34,557 nucleotides of DNA from Halieaceae bacterium (GTDB taxonomy: Bacteria > Pseudomonadota > Gammaproteobacteria > Pseudomonadales > Halieaceae): assembly GCA_902631395.1 (NCBI GenBank), contig CACOYM010000019.1, positions 1 to 34,557 on the forward strand, in the 5' to 3' direction. The notes beneath the pieces are model-generated. The model was not told where the DNA came from, ran no database searches, and saw only the letters and a program-made list of their open reading frames with translations. Positions 23,193 through 32,064 of this stretch are shown here, piece by piece; the first letter of the stretch is position 1, and each line of letters opens with the position of its first letter. Position numbers and translations under genes: made by a program.

Positions 23193-23942
23193 TTAAGCAC
23201 TGTAACCGCCGTCAACTCCTATTATTTGTCCGTTTATATAGGCGGCCTCGTCGCCCAACAAGTAATGAACCAAGGAAGAAACTTCTGAAGGTTTACCAAG
23301 CCGTGGCGTAGGTGTTCTGTTGAGGCAGAGTTCTATGACGCCCTGCGCAACCGCATCTGTCGTAAATGACGAGTGCACGATTCCAGCGTCTATAACGCCG
23401 GGCGCGATTGCGTTTACCCTCACACCGTCTTTGGCTACCTCTCTAGCTAGTTGCCGAACAATGCCCATCACAGCAGTCTTTGGAATGCCTGACATCCCGT
23501 CGTTTTCCAGAGTTCTAAGCACCGCTGTCGTAAGAAGTTGCACTATGACTCCGCCCTCTCCTCTCGCCAACCGCCGGGCTGATTCTGTCAACACGTTGAA
23601 AGACCCGAGAACATCGGACCTCACGATACGCTCAAACTCTGTCGGAGCAACATCTATTAAAGGCTTCAGAGGTATCGCCGGACCCACCGCATTAACTACG
23701 CCTCTTAGTCGGCTTGATGTTCCTTCCGCTCTATCTAAAAGCTCCGCCACCGACTTCGAATCGCGGACATCCACAGCTATTGATTCGACCCCACCGCCCG
23801 CAGAAATTATCTTCTCTGCCAAGGTCTCGACGGTATCAAGATTAGTGTGATACCCCAGTATTAATCGATAATGACTAGACAGAGTTTGAGCAATCACTGA
23901 CCCAAGCCCGCCGCTGGATCCAAAAATGGCTATGGTTTCCAT
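23193..23942 (-). CDS. short-chain dehydrogenase/reductase (FabG-like) lacking the catalytic Tyr
   Basis: A 249-residue SDR with a sound Rossmann fold: FGSSGGLGS at 8-15 for cofactor binding, NAVGPA at 84-89 and the C-terminal INGQIIGVDGGYSA typical of FabG-like proteins. At the active site the YxxxK motif reads SGIPK (151-155), so Lys is kept but Tyr is Ser by my alignment. The usual Ser is replaced by Thr (LLTTAV, T138). It may be an inactive homologue or work on an unusual substrate. The ATG has GGAGG and GCAGGG upstream. Neighbours give no pathway. Confidence 0.87.
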   Translation of the reverse strand: METIAIFGSSGGLGSVIAQTLSSHYRLILGYHTNLDTVETLAEKIISAGGGVESIAVDVRDSKSVAELLDRAEGTSSRLRGVVNAVGPAIPLKPLIDVAPTEFERIVRSDVLGSFNVLTESARRLARGEGGVIVQLLTTAVLRTLENDGMSGIPKTAVMGIVRQLAREVAKDGVRVNAIAPGVIDAGIVHSSFTTDAVAQGVIELCLNRTPTPRLGKPSEVSSLVHYLLGDEAAYINGQIIGVDGGYSA

Positions 23943-24279
23943 CCCTGCCAGTACCTCCGGTTGTTAGTTGTGCCCGCGTTAAAGGGCAAGCGTGTCGATA
24001 ACAAATGGCTCGGTCGATAACGAGAGTTTGAGTTCCACCCAGTAGGGCATCTTCATGCAGTAGCCTACCAAAGGACTGCCTCATTGTAAGAGTTAGTATG
24101 AGAGTGAGAAGGGTACGCAAAGGAGAGGATAACGTTGTGAGTATGAGGAATACGGCCGACGTGGATCAGAAGTCTGTCCCTGCGGACATTGTTTGCATCT
24201 TGCACAGGCATATAGTGTCGGATGCCCCAAATACACGCGCACCGCATTCTTAGCTTGACAGACCGCCAACAAAATCACA
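23943..24279. other. 337-base intergenic region between two minus-strand genes
   Basis: No supported gene. A plus-strand ORF of 36-38 codons (GTG 24137 or ATG 24143 to TAG 24253) has AAGGAGAGG upstream and could encode a small protein with VDQKSVPADIVCILHRH, but overlapping minus-strand frames make this doubtful. The minus-strand promoter of the SDR gene should lie here. Confidence 0.3.
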
Positions 24280-25506
24280 TCACGGCGTAAACGCGCTATC
24301 AAAAGCCGACTGTATGAGTGGCAAGATGTCACTCAATAGAAACCTTACGGGAGACGTAGAGTCATCTTGAAAATATTCGTCTATCGCAACAAAACCGCCA
24401 ATCCCCCTCCCAATGTCAATGAAACTCACCGACCCAAACGCTCCCGGATCATAGAACACTCCCTCATAATCCGACGCGATAAACCATCCTAACCCATAGG
24501 GTGTAGGGTTAAGAGGGACCAAGCTGCCATAATCGCTTTGCATCATTTTTAAAGATTTGTCACTGAGAATCCTTCGCTCTCCGCAGAACCCACCATTGAG
24601 ATGCACACTTAGCAACTTGGCGTAGTCAGATAATGTCGTGATTGCGCCTCCTTCGACATTCGGATTTTGGATGCCAAGAAGGCCATCGGGTGAACCGTTC
24701 CATTGAGTTAAGTCCTCCCACATATTGCCAAAAGTGAAAACTTCAAGTTCACACGGAGCAGCCAAATACTCGTGGACCAGCTGATTCCAATTTTTGTTGG
24801 AAGAAAGCGCAGCGGCAACCCCAGCGAGTTGCCATTGGCTGCCACCATAATCAAACGCTTCGCCGGGCTCTCGTGTATTCAGAAGCCCAGTTGTAAAAAG
24901 AGTTTGGCCGCACTCTTGAAAATCTATGTTCGGATTAAAGCTGAACTGACACAAATGCACGCCATAAGTGAGAATTGAAGAGAGGCCGGGGATACCTGAA
25001 GTATTACTCACGAGCTGTAATGGCGTTCGGTCTCCGTACAAGCCTCGGACAGGAAACACCTCACCAATTGGCATGTCCATTCTGAAATTAGACTTGGGAT
25101 CCTCCTCTAGGGCCAGCAGCGTCATTACAGCCGGCACTTTACTCGTGGACGCTATCATTGTTACCAAGTCTTCAGAATGATCTCCAAATGCCTTCAGATA
25201 AATTGAACCGGATGAATCTACTAACGCATAGCTAATGCCATCAAAGATGTCACTATCGTCTAAAAAATCTTGGAATCGTTGATTTACTGCCGAAAAATCA
25301 GGCTCACTTTGTAAGCCCACCGAATCATCTGGGACCGTCGTTGGCGCCAAGCTTTGTATTTGTCCAAGCAACCGCTGAAACAAACTTTCGGGACTTGCGT
25401 TAGCCTCACATGTTGCACATAAAAGAAGAGCCAGACCAATTAATTTCCAGCGGCTATAGATCACCGCGGACTCGGACGTGGGAACTATTAGGTTTAGCAA
25501 AGCCAT
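24280..25506 (-). CDS. exported serine hydrolase of the beta-lactamase/class C family
   Basis: A 408-residue exported protein of the serine beta-lactamase-like superfamily (esterases, DD-peptidases and related). The SxxK motif is S120-T-S-K123. The second motif is YGGS (near 219-222) in place of YxN, and the third KTG/HTG motif is not obvious; DPGAFGS near the C-terminus stands in its place. These changes point to an esterase- or peptidase-like member rather than a true beta-lactamase. A signal peptide ends near EANA (37), after an unusually long 18-residue n-region; a later start is possible. Cys residues in the mature chain could form disulfides in the periplasm. Gene and neighbours show no clear operon. 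Confidence 0.83.
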   Translation of the reverse strand: MALLNLIVPTSESAVIYSRWKLIGLALLLCATCEANASPESLFQRLLGQIQSLAPTTVPDDSVGLQSEPDFSAVNQRFQDFLDDSDIFDGISYALVDSSGSIYLKAFGDHSEDLVTMIASTSKVPAVMTLLALEEDPKSNFRMDMPIGEVFPVRGLYGDRTPLQLVSNTSGIPGLSSILTYGVHLCQFSFNPNIDFQECGQTLFTTGLLNTREPGEAFDYGGSQWQLAGVAAALSSNKNWNQLVHEYLAAPCELEVFTFGNMWEDLTQWNGSPDGLLGIQNPNVEGGAITTLSDYAKLLSVHLNGGFCGERRILSDKSLKMMQSDYGSLVPLNPTPYGLGWFIASDYEGVFYDPGAFGSVSFIDIGRGIGGFVAIDEYFQDDSTSPVRFLLSDILPLIQSAFDSAFTP

Positions 25507-25905
25507 CCCTTCACCTGATCAAAGGCCATTCATAGAAGAGGCCGACAAACTAGTGGGGTGAGTCTACCAAAGCGCTGTAATACTCCAGCTTTCGTCCGCG
25601 ATGCCTAATCCAGGCAAAGGTCATTAGCGTCCAGCACCCGTGCCTGCGTCTGCATTACCAAATCCCGCGCATCCAAGTAAATTCCAAGTATCGCAGTACT
25701 ATTGCTTTTTCTGTGACGTTGCCCTTGATGCCCTCGAAACGCTTCAACAAAGTCACGTAAACACCGACATAACTTAAAGCGCTGGCCGGTGCGGACGCCA
25801 AAGCGGCACAGAGACTCCCACATTAATTATCTGAACGCTTTGGACTTAGGCTAGCCGAGGGAGTATGCACGCTGAGTGATAGTTTAGGTCCTTTCGTCAC
25901 GTCTG
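25507..25905. other. 399-base intergenic region
   Basis: A minus-strand frame of 72 codons (25605-25823) is open but has no ribosome-binding site and no recognisable family, with Cys- and Arg-rich composition near its start, so I do not call it a gene. Nothing else stands out. Confidence 0.4.
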
Positions 25906-26820
25906 CTAGACACTCTCTTTTCTGACCTGCTCGAACAATAGCTCTGTTTGATCATCCGATAATCCAAATTGGTCTTTCAGATCGTCCAGAAGCCTTCGTT
26001 CATCATCATCTATCTCCCCGTCAGCTAACGCACGGCGAAGCTCCCCTTCATAGATCACTCTCTTGCGAGCCATTTGATTGCTAAAAGCGCTCGCGACAAT
26101 ACCTGTCAGCATGGCGACGATGCTAACTCCAAGAAAGGCGGTAAAGATGGAAATGACTTTTCCTATGGAAGTGACTGGAGACACGTCACCGTAGCCAACT
26201 GTAGTCAGCGTAATCAACGACCAATACATCGCGTTTGGTATTGAAGAAAATTTATCTGGTTGATGCTGACTCTCAGCGTAGAACATGATCGACGACGTGA
26301 GTATCAAGGCAAGCAGCAGGAGGTAAGAAGCGGCGGCGAACGATCTGCGCTCTTGCCAGATCGCACTGAACAAATCTTCAAGAGCTGTTGAATAGTGCGA
26401 AAGTTTGAAAACCCGCATAAGTCTGAGAATTCTCAGTACCCGTAAGTCAAGCCCCGGAAGCAACATCTGAAGGTAAAAAGGTAGGATTGCTATTAGATCA
26501 ATCATTCCATGAAAACTAAGAGCGTATCTGAGACTACCATTGCTAATGCCTATTCTTGCTTCATATCGGATTGCTCCGTTAGCCCAAAGACGCAGAAAAT
26601 ATTCGACAGAAAAAATAGCCACACTCAAAATCTCAAAGTAATAAAAAAAGATTTCGTAGCGGGTAAAAATGGAGTCCACCGATTCCATTACCACTGCAAA
26701 AATATTGAGGAGCACTAAAGTCAAGATCGCGATATCTATTAACCTTCCTTTAAGATCTCCGTCTTCGCTTTTTTCAAGTAAAAGCAGCGTTCGGTATCTA
26801 ATGCTCTGAGTTTCTGACAT
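25906..26820 (-). CDS. voltage-gated-type potassium channel (six-helix ion transporter family)
   Basis: A 304-residue inner-membrane channel with six transmembrane helices. The S4 voltage-sensor helix has a basic residue at every third position: R127, R130, R133, R136 and K139. The potassium selectivity filter TVGYGD lies at 207-212, after the pore helix MYWSLITLT. The C-terminal cytoplasmic part (about 255-304) is a short acidic helical domain, EGELRRALADGEIDDDERRL, resembling SHOCT or TerB-like tails rather than a coiled coil. It should pass potassium in response to membrane voltage. The ATG follows AAGGA. It stands alone on the minus strand. Confidence 0.92.
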   Translation of the reverse strand: MSETQSIRYRTLLLLEKSEDGDLKGRLIDIAILTLVLLNIFAVVMESVDSIFTRYEIFFYYFEILSVAIFSVEYFLRLWANGAIRYEARIGISNGSLRYALSFHGMIDLIAILPFYLQMLLPGLDLRVLRILRLMRVFKLSHYSTALEDLFSAIWQERRSFAAASYLLLLALILTSSIMFYAESQHQPDKFSSIPNAMYWSLITLTTVGYGDVSPVTSIGKVISIFTAFLGVSIVAMLTGIVASAFSNQMARKRVIYEGELRRALADGEIDDDERRLLDDLKDQFGLSDDQTELLFEQVRKESV

Positions 26821-27145
26821 CTGGAATTAATCCTTGGGTACTGATAAGCCGCAGGCGGAAAAGCTTGAACTCGCTCTCACATTTAAGCAAGTGCCCTTCC
26901 AACCTTTAGAAATAAGAAAACCTAGATAGCGTCTGTCGCTAATACAGATGACTACGCTGATACATCGCGTGAGGATATGCGGCTTAACCTCGCCCTCAGT
27001 CTAGAAAATACAGTAGCCAATTCCTGAAACACTCCATCGCCCTTTGATAATTAGCCGTGAGGGGGAATCGTAAGCCCGTCTCTGGGCATAATGTTCTTCT
27101 TGGTGGGTTGTGTTGAGTTTGACATTTGGAACGCTCAGGCAACCG
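26821..27145. other. 325-base intergenic region
   Basis: No supported gene. A 24-codon minus-strand ORF (27051-27125) starts 20 bases after the methyltransferase stop and reads MSNSTQPTKKNIMPRDG, but has only a weak ribosome-binding site. The potassium-channel promoter should lie near 26830-26930; no clear boxes were found. Confidence 0.35.
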
Positions 27146-28009
27146 TCACAGGGGCTTCATGAATCTGAGGGTCATGCGGTCAGATTCGCCGATAGCTAGC
27201 ATCCTAGAAGTGCGGTCTGAGTTACCCTCACTCCCTGCCAGAGTCGGGGGCAGTCGCCATACCACGTCGCCCTCTGTAGGCCTGTCCTTTTTATTGGAAT
27301 TATGATCCGAACTATCCACGAATACGAATCCCGCGCTCTGTGCAGCCTCAATCACAAAACTTTCCTTCAGATACCCATTGGATCCGTTAGACCAACCTGC
27401 AGTCGCTCTGCTGGGAGCCCTGTGTTGCACCACCCCAAGGGTACCTCCAGGCTTCAATAGCATTAATGCGTCGTTGAGGGCCTCAGACAAGTAATCTCTG
27501 TGGTCGCCAAAACGAGCTAAATTGTGCAACGCTCTTATAAAAAGAACTGCATCTACTCTTTCATACATAGACGGAGGAAGGGAGCCAAACTCCACTGCAT
27601 CAAACTCTGCTGCGTCTGTGGTTACCCAGGATCTTGCCTCTGCGGGCCAGTTGTCCGTCCAACTCTCCAGTTCCTTTAGGCGCTCATCAGAGAACATTCC
27701 AAATAAGGGCAACATATCCTTAGCATACATCGCTCCAATCACGACGCCTTGTTGCCCCAGGTATTGCGCTAGAATCCTCGTATACCATCCAGATCCTGGT
27801 AGCGCCTCTACCACTGTCATTTCAGGCTCAATGTCAAAAAAAACTAGGGTTTCAAGGGGATTTCTGTGAGGGTACCTAGCTTTAACGAGATCTGGCTGTT
27901 GCTCCAGCACAACCGCAAGCGCCTCGGTTGAGGCGTTCATTTCATAAGCGAAGCTTACTGTGCCAGTAACAAAGATGCACAGAGCCATAATCAGTTTCAC
28001 AAGTCGCAT
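27146..28009 (-). CDS. exported class I SAM-dependent methyltransferase-like protein (COG4798 type)
   Basis: A 287-residue protein that joins a signal peptide (residues 1-21, RLVKLIMALCIFVTGTVSFA) to a class I methyltransferase fold. Motif I appears as TVVEALPGSGWYTRILAQYLG, and the later strand-turn LLKPGGTLGVVQHRAP is typical. It resembles the predicted methyltransferase group COG4798, whose members are often exported. S-adenosylmethionine is not known to be present in the periplasm, so the activity of exported members is a puzzle; the fold may bind another ligand. The ATG has GAAGGA before it. It is a single-gene unit on the minus strand. Confidence 0.85.
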   Translation of the reverse strand: MRLVKLIMALCIFVTGTVSFAYEMNASTEALAVVLEQQPDLVKARYPHRNPLETLVFFDIEPEMTVVEALPGSGWYTRILAQYLGQQGVVIGAMYAKDMLPLFGMFSDERLKELESWTDNWPAEARSWVTTDAAEFDAVEFGSLPPSMYERVDAVLFIRALHNLARFGDHRDYLSEALNDALMLLKPGGTLGVVQHRAPSRATAGWSNGSNGYLKESFVIEAAQSAGFVFVDSSDHNSNKKDRPTEGDVVWRLPPTLAGSEGNSDRTSRMLAIGESDRMTLRFMKPL

Positions 28010-28201
28010 GTAAATCCTTCATCAGTAATTCAAAGACAAGCTCAAGTTAAAAGTACCGAAGTGCCACTAACTTGCACATCCGAGGGGGTTAACTGCTGAG
28101 GGAGGTGTCGGTTGACCCCAGGCTACTCTAGTAGCCAGACTTCATGCTCTCATTATTTTGCTCTTGATTGGATCCGGAGCGGGGCCGCCGTAAGTTGCAC
28201 A

Positions 28202-29320
28202 TCAGTAAGAAAGTATAATCTCACCCTCGTCCGAAAGAAGGATATTGCGAAATTGGGCACGCGTGGACTGTTTTGCAAAGAGATTGTTCCCTATGAGCCA
28301 AATACCCACGATTTTTCTTGGAGGGTCTCCTGCAACCGCTTCAGAGTAGTCATCGTAAACATTTCTGCTGTGTGACTTCCACTTGCCCAAGCCATAAGTG
28401 CCACTATCAAGGACAAAATGAGTCTCTCGCTCACTCCACCAAGGCAGTGGGCATCGGAAGCTCATTCCCTTTGCTAGAAATTTGCTCCACATCCACGTTA
28501 GATCCTGGCCATTATCGAACTCCAAGGCGATGCTCAAATAGTCATGACCGGCGATCAACGTCTCTGGCAATACGGACGGCAGGGATTCGTATAGCCAGTC
28601 GAAAGAAAATCTCATGGTTCGAGAAAGCTCTATGTCCACTGGCATTTTTATAATGCCGACATCATTCTCCAGCCTCGCCTTAATAAAGTACTCGTCACCC
28701 ACACGCCGGCCACTCCAGACCTCTGACTCACCGAGCACAGTCAGGTATTCAAAGTGTTTAGGCGGTCTGTCTTCCGCGCCACTCGGCATCTGACTCAGAT
28801 TCTTTTCATCACCAATTTGCCGCACACTGTCCAACAAGACAAATTTCTGTATCCCCAAAGTGAAAGATACAGCGATTTCAGGCGCTTCTAAGATCTCTGG
28901 CGGAAAAGTGCCTCGCTTGTCAAACCAGTAGAAATTTGGTGGGCGAATAGCTACTTCGAGTTCTCCACTGCGCTCACTGACCGAAACGAAATCATCACCC
29001 GGTAAATTTCTTGCCGTCCCGTTCTGACCTACTCGATACCAGAGCACGTGTCGAGGTGCGAGGATCAAACCTTCCGCATCCCAGATACCACTTGCTTCAA
29101 TTTCAAATGAATCACTACGTTCCAAAAAAATGCCAGTTTTTATCCAGCCTCCATGGGCATTTTTTAGCTCTAATTTCACCAAATTTTTACTATTAGCTGC
29201 TACTGCATCGGGACAGCTCATCGCCAAGGATGCACAGACGCACATCGCACCTAGCAACCTACAAACTGCCTGACTTGTTAACAACAGATAAACTTGAACC
29301 AAAATTTCCCCTTTGCACAT
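28202..29320 (-). CDS. exported DUF3047-like protein with N-terminal beta-rich domain
   Basis: A 372-residue exported protein. A hydrophobic segment at about 20-42 acts as a signal peptide ending near DAVAA; the start may be one of several Met residues (29320 is the longest). Residues 48-160 form a beta-rich domain with GWIKTGIFLERSDSFEIEASG, similar in style to LecA/PA-IL carbohydrate-binding modules. Residues 190-372 look like DUF3047: RFSFDWLYESLPS, DYLSIALEF and the C-terminal IVGIWLIGNNLFAKQSTRAQFRNILL. The DUF3047 function is unknown. This combination suggests binding of a surface ligand, which is inference. It begins 152 bases from the end of a broken gene. Confidence 0.75.
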   Translation of the reverse strand: MCKGEILVQVYLLLTSQAVCRLLGAMCVCASLAMSCPDAVAANSKNLVKLELKNAHGGWIKTGIFLERSDSFEIEASGIWDAEGLILAPRHVLWYRVGQNGTARNLPGDDFVSVSERSGELEVAIRPPNFYWFDKRGTFPPEILEAPEIAVSFTLGIQKFVLLDSVRQIGDEKNLSQMPSGAEDRPPKHFEYLTVLGESEVWSGRRVGDEYFIKARLENDVGIIKMPVDIELSRTMRFSFDWLYESLPSVLPETLIAGHDYLSIALEFDNGQDLTWMWSKFLAKGMSFRCPLPWWSERETHFVLDSGTYGLGKWKSHSRNVYDDYSEAVAGDPPRKIVGIWLIGNNLFAKQSTRAQFRNILLSDEGEIILSY

Positions 29321-29472
29321 GCACCCTGCGTAACTCCTTACTAGGTGCTTGCCTTTATTTAGGAGGCCATGTCAGGGCAAGCGTATTCGGGGAGGAATTT
29401 ACCTGCCCTGAGGATTATCATTGCTTGAGCCCTGATGTGGAAAATGTCCTTAGAAAAAATACGCAAAGCTGA

Positions 29473-30351
29473 CTATTTTCCACTCCTTATCACCATTGCA
29501 GAGAATACCTCTGGGTCCTTCCATTGGACAACAGGATCTAGGACGTTGCTCTCAAGGGTAAATATGCCATTCTTGGCCGCACTCAACTCGCTCGCTATTA
29601 GATGCTCTGCGGACTTGTACTCCTCCATCCACTTAATATCCCAAGTCTCATTGAGAGTGTCTTTCGACCGTCCCATCCAAGGCCAAAGTTGAGTGATGTT
29701 GTGGTCGGCCGCAATTTCATCTAAGAAGCCATTTAGTTCACGGTTTGCTGCCGCTAAGTCGTCGTCAAATTTGCTTTTCAATAAGCCTCTGAGATTGTCC
29801 CAGTTGGACACATACTCGCACTCGGATATGGTCACGACACTAGCATCAAGACTGTCGGCCTAAATTGAACTTCGAACATCCCAGCTACCGAAAAGGACTC
29901 TTGAGGAGCATGAGATTACAGGTTGGAATTGACGCTGAATTTCGCCGCCAGACCTGAGTGAGCCGTCAATGTCAGCGCCACCGCCACTCTCTGACCATTT
30001 GCCATACCAGTAAACCGACTTATCTAGATCAACATCACTGGCAAAAATAGGAAGCAATATTTTGGCACTATAGTCAGTGAAACCGGCAGCATCAGCGCAG
30101 CTATTCCAGCTTTCTACAACACCTTTCAGAGAAGTAAGGTTCGCATTATCGCGCAAGCTACATTCCCAAAGCTCTGCGGTATTACCTTCCTGCCATTAGT
30201 CACTCTCGTCGTAAACTAATCCTTGCGCTTTGAGCTCGCTAAGTGGATGTAACAAGCACAATAAGATGGTGATGACTGCACTTGTTATGACGGTGGCTGA
30301 CCGATGGTTAGCACTTCGCCAATATCGATGAATTGTTTGCGCCTCGAACAT
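29473..30351 (-). pseudogene. exported protein gene interrupted by two in-frame stop codons
   Basis: One minus-strand frame runs from an ATG at 30351 to the TGA at 29473 and is interrupted only by TAA (30196-30198) and TAG (29860-29862); all three pieces are in the same frame, with no shift. The first piece ends in a signal peptide (VITSAVITILLCLLHPLSELKAQG). The second reads TAELWECSLRDNANLTS and on as a soluble domain. The third, with SECEYVSNWDNL and NRELNGFLDEIA, is clearly related to the protein at the end of the window (34157-34557). The middle and last pieces may be two copies of one domain. It looks like a recently broken gene; stop read-through is the less likely reading. A GTG at 30510 could extend the N-terminus. 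Confidence 0.65.
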
Positions 30352-30646
30352 GTGACTAAACGTCGGCCTCATTGCTAATCTCCATAAGACAGTTTCCGGT
30401 TCATGGTCTATCAGATTTCGAATGTTTATAAAAGGAAACTTCAGAAAGTTCAGAAGCGATAGTGCTCTGTAACCATGGCTTTTCAGAGTGGAACGGTTCG
30501 TGGCCATCACCTCCGCAAGAACCGTGTGTTTCGGGCGTTAGCGTTATCACTAGCGAGATGACCCCACCAGGGTTCTGAGTATCGTTGTAATTATAATGGT
30601 CACTGCCCATAAACAGTTGGGGGTTGTCTGCAATTTGAGACCAGTG

Positions 30647-31849
30647 TCACCTAGCAGCGAACTGTTGCTCCATCATTAGTTGTAATTGGGCTATCTGTTT
30701 TTGTTGTGACTGAACAACGATAAGGAGTTCTGTTCGCTGTTGCTCAATTTGCTCGTGAAGAGTGGCAATTTCTGCGTCTTTACCTTTAATAGCTGAATGA
30801 TGCTGGGCATCTAACTCCTGAATTGCTCGGATAATCGGTGCGAAGAGATCGTTGTAACGCAAAGACATGTGCGAGTTCTCAGTTGGCTGATGCACCATCC
30901 CACTATTGCTGAGGCCGATTTTTTCCAGCGAGGCTTCTACTTCTTGTGCTAGTAATCCCATTTCAATATCGGAGTTAGGATTGTTAATCCGGTGGTAACT
31001 GACCGGATTAAGGTCATTGATCAGCGCCAAACCCTGATTGACGGGGCTAATGGTGTCTTTCAGTCGAGCATCCGAGGAGGACGTGAACGCCACCTCGCCT
31101 TCGATCACTGTCACAGAAGTGTTACCTATTCGTACTTTGTTGCTGGCATCTACCCGAGCTTCGTTGCCGATAACGGTAGCATTCTGCAGATCTACGGAAA
31201 GGGTATCAGCCTGATAACCGATGGCAGTATTTCCGGTCCCTGTGGTGTTGAAATCTAGTGCATTAGCACCGACCGCAGTATTTCGATTCGCAGTCGAGTT
31301 AGTGTATAACGCCTCGTGTCCAATAGCAGTGTTGTCAGACCCCGATATATTGTTATAGAGAGATTGATAACCTGCGGCTGTATTGGTCGAGCCACCTACA
31401 TTGTTATAGAGGGTTCGATAGCCACTTGCTGTATTCCTAACACCCGTGTTGTTGGTCAGCACGTCTGATCCAATGGAAGTATTCTGACTGCCGTCTGAGT
31501 CAACGCTGCCCGCCGGGCCCTGAGGTCCTTGAGGCCCAGTGGGTCCAGTGGGACCCTGCTGACCAACAGCTCCTGTCGCGCCGGTGTCTCCCTGGGGACC
31601 TTGCAGACCGGCGATTCCCTGCGGACCTGCCGGACCTTGTGGACCAGTGTCGCCGGTTTCACCTTTCTCTCCCTGCGGGCCCTGTGCCAACGCAGATATG
31701 TCATCTATCGCGCTCTCTAAATCATCAAAATTTTGATTGAACTGATCGGCATCAATAACTCCGCCGTCCTCAAATACGTAGGTGACCTGGGTCTCAGCGG
31801 TAGCTTGAAAACTGATAACGATGATTATTGCGGAGAGGAAACGGATCAT
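30647..31849 (-). CDS. secreted collagen-like, YadA-head and S74-chaperone surface protein
   Basis: A 400-residue exported modular protein. Residues 1-18 are a signal peptide. A perfect collagen-like run has Gly at every third position from G57 to G114 (20 glycines). Residues 122-215 carry 17-residue repeats of the NTAIGxxAL type, as in the head of YadA-like trimeric adhesins. Residues about 255-350 are a peptidase S74 (intramolecular chaperone) domain starting [13 protein letters not shown], which in phage tail fibres aids trimerisation and then cleaves itself off, with S259 as the expected nucleophile. A Gln-rich coiled coil ends the protein (350-398). The architecture predicts a trimeric surface fibre. 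No phage genes lie nearby. ATG follows GGAG with 8 bases between. Confidence 0.88.
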   Translation of the reverse strand: MIRFLSAIIIVISFQATAETQVTYVFEDGGVIDADQFNQNFDDLESAIDDISALAQGPQGEKGETGDTGPQGPAGPQGIAGLQGPQGDTGATGAVGQQGPTGPTGPQGPQGPAGSVDSDGSQNTSIGSDVLTNNTGVRNTASGYRTLYNNVGGSTNTAAGYQSLYNNISGSDNTAIGHEALYTNSTANRNTAVGANALDFNTTGTGNTAIGYQADTLSVDLQNATVIGNEARVDASNKVRIGNTSVTVIEGEVAFTSSSDARLKDTISPVNQGLALINDLNPVSYHRINNPNSDIEMGLLAQEVEASLEKIGLSNSGMVHQPTENSHMSLRYNDLFAPIIRAIQELDAQHHSAIKGKDAEIATLHEQIEQQRTELLIVVQSQQKQIAQLQLMMEQQFAAR

Positions 31850-31860
31850 TTAACGACTCC

Positions 31861-32064
31861 TTAAAACCTTATTTTATGCGCGAGAAACCATAGTGTTGCG
31901 GCAAGTAAAACGGTTGCCCAAAGTGGCATTGTCGGGATGATATAAGCCGGTGTGACCAAACCAAATGCCGCTCCGCCAAATATTGCTGATCCGAATCTCG
32001 GTAGCCCCTGAGCCAGCGAAAGCCCAGAAAAAAAGAAAGCGGCAGAAAGGATTAAGGTTTTCAC
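31861..32064 (-). CDS. small exported protein with IPTL-CTERM-like tail
   Basis: A 67-residue protein with an N-terminal signal peptide (ILSAAFFFSGLSLAQG) and a C-terminal segment IIPTMPLWATVLLAATLWF followed by a basic HKIRF end. The IPTxxxW-hydrophobic-basic layout resembles IPTL-CTERM sorting tails, thought to be processed by exosortase H, although Trp here is followed by Ala rather than Gly. Only about 20 residues, rich in Gly, lie between the two signals. GTG start with AGGAG seven bases before it. The S74 protein starts 11 bases after its stop, so the two are one operon and may share an export or anchoring route. Confidence 0.65.
   Translation of the reverse strand: MKTLILSAAFFFSGLSLAQGLPRFGSAIFGGAAFGLVTPAYIIPTMPLWATVLLAATLWFLAHKIRF

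Noticed and set aside
24137-24253. 36-38 codon plus-strand ORF with AAGGAGAGG upstream
   Set aside because: Short, overlaps equally open minus-strand frames, and has no recognisable product; not strong enough to call.
25605-25823. 72-codon minus-strand ORF
   Set aside because: No ribosome-binding site, no family and unremarkable codon pattern; kept only as a note on the intergenic region.
30647-31849. Prophage tail fibre
   Set aside because: The protein has a signal peptide and no phage structural, integrase or lysis genes are in the window.
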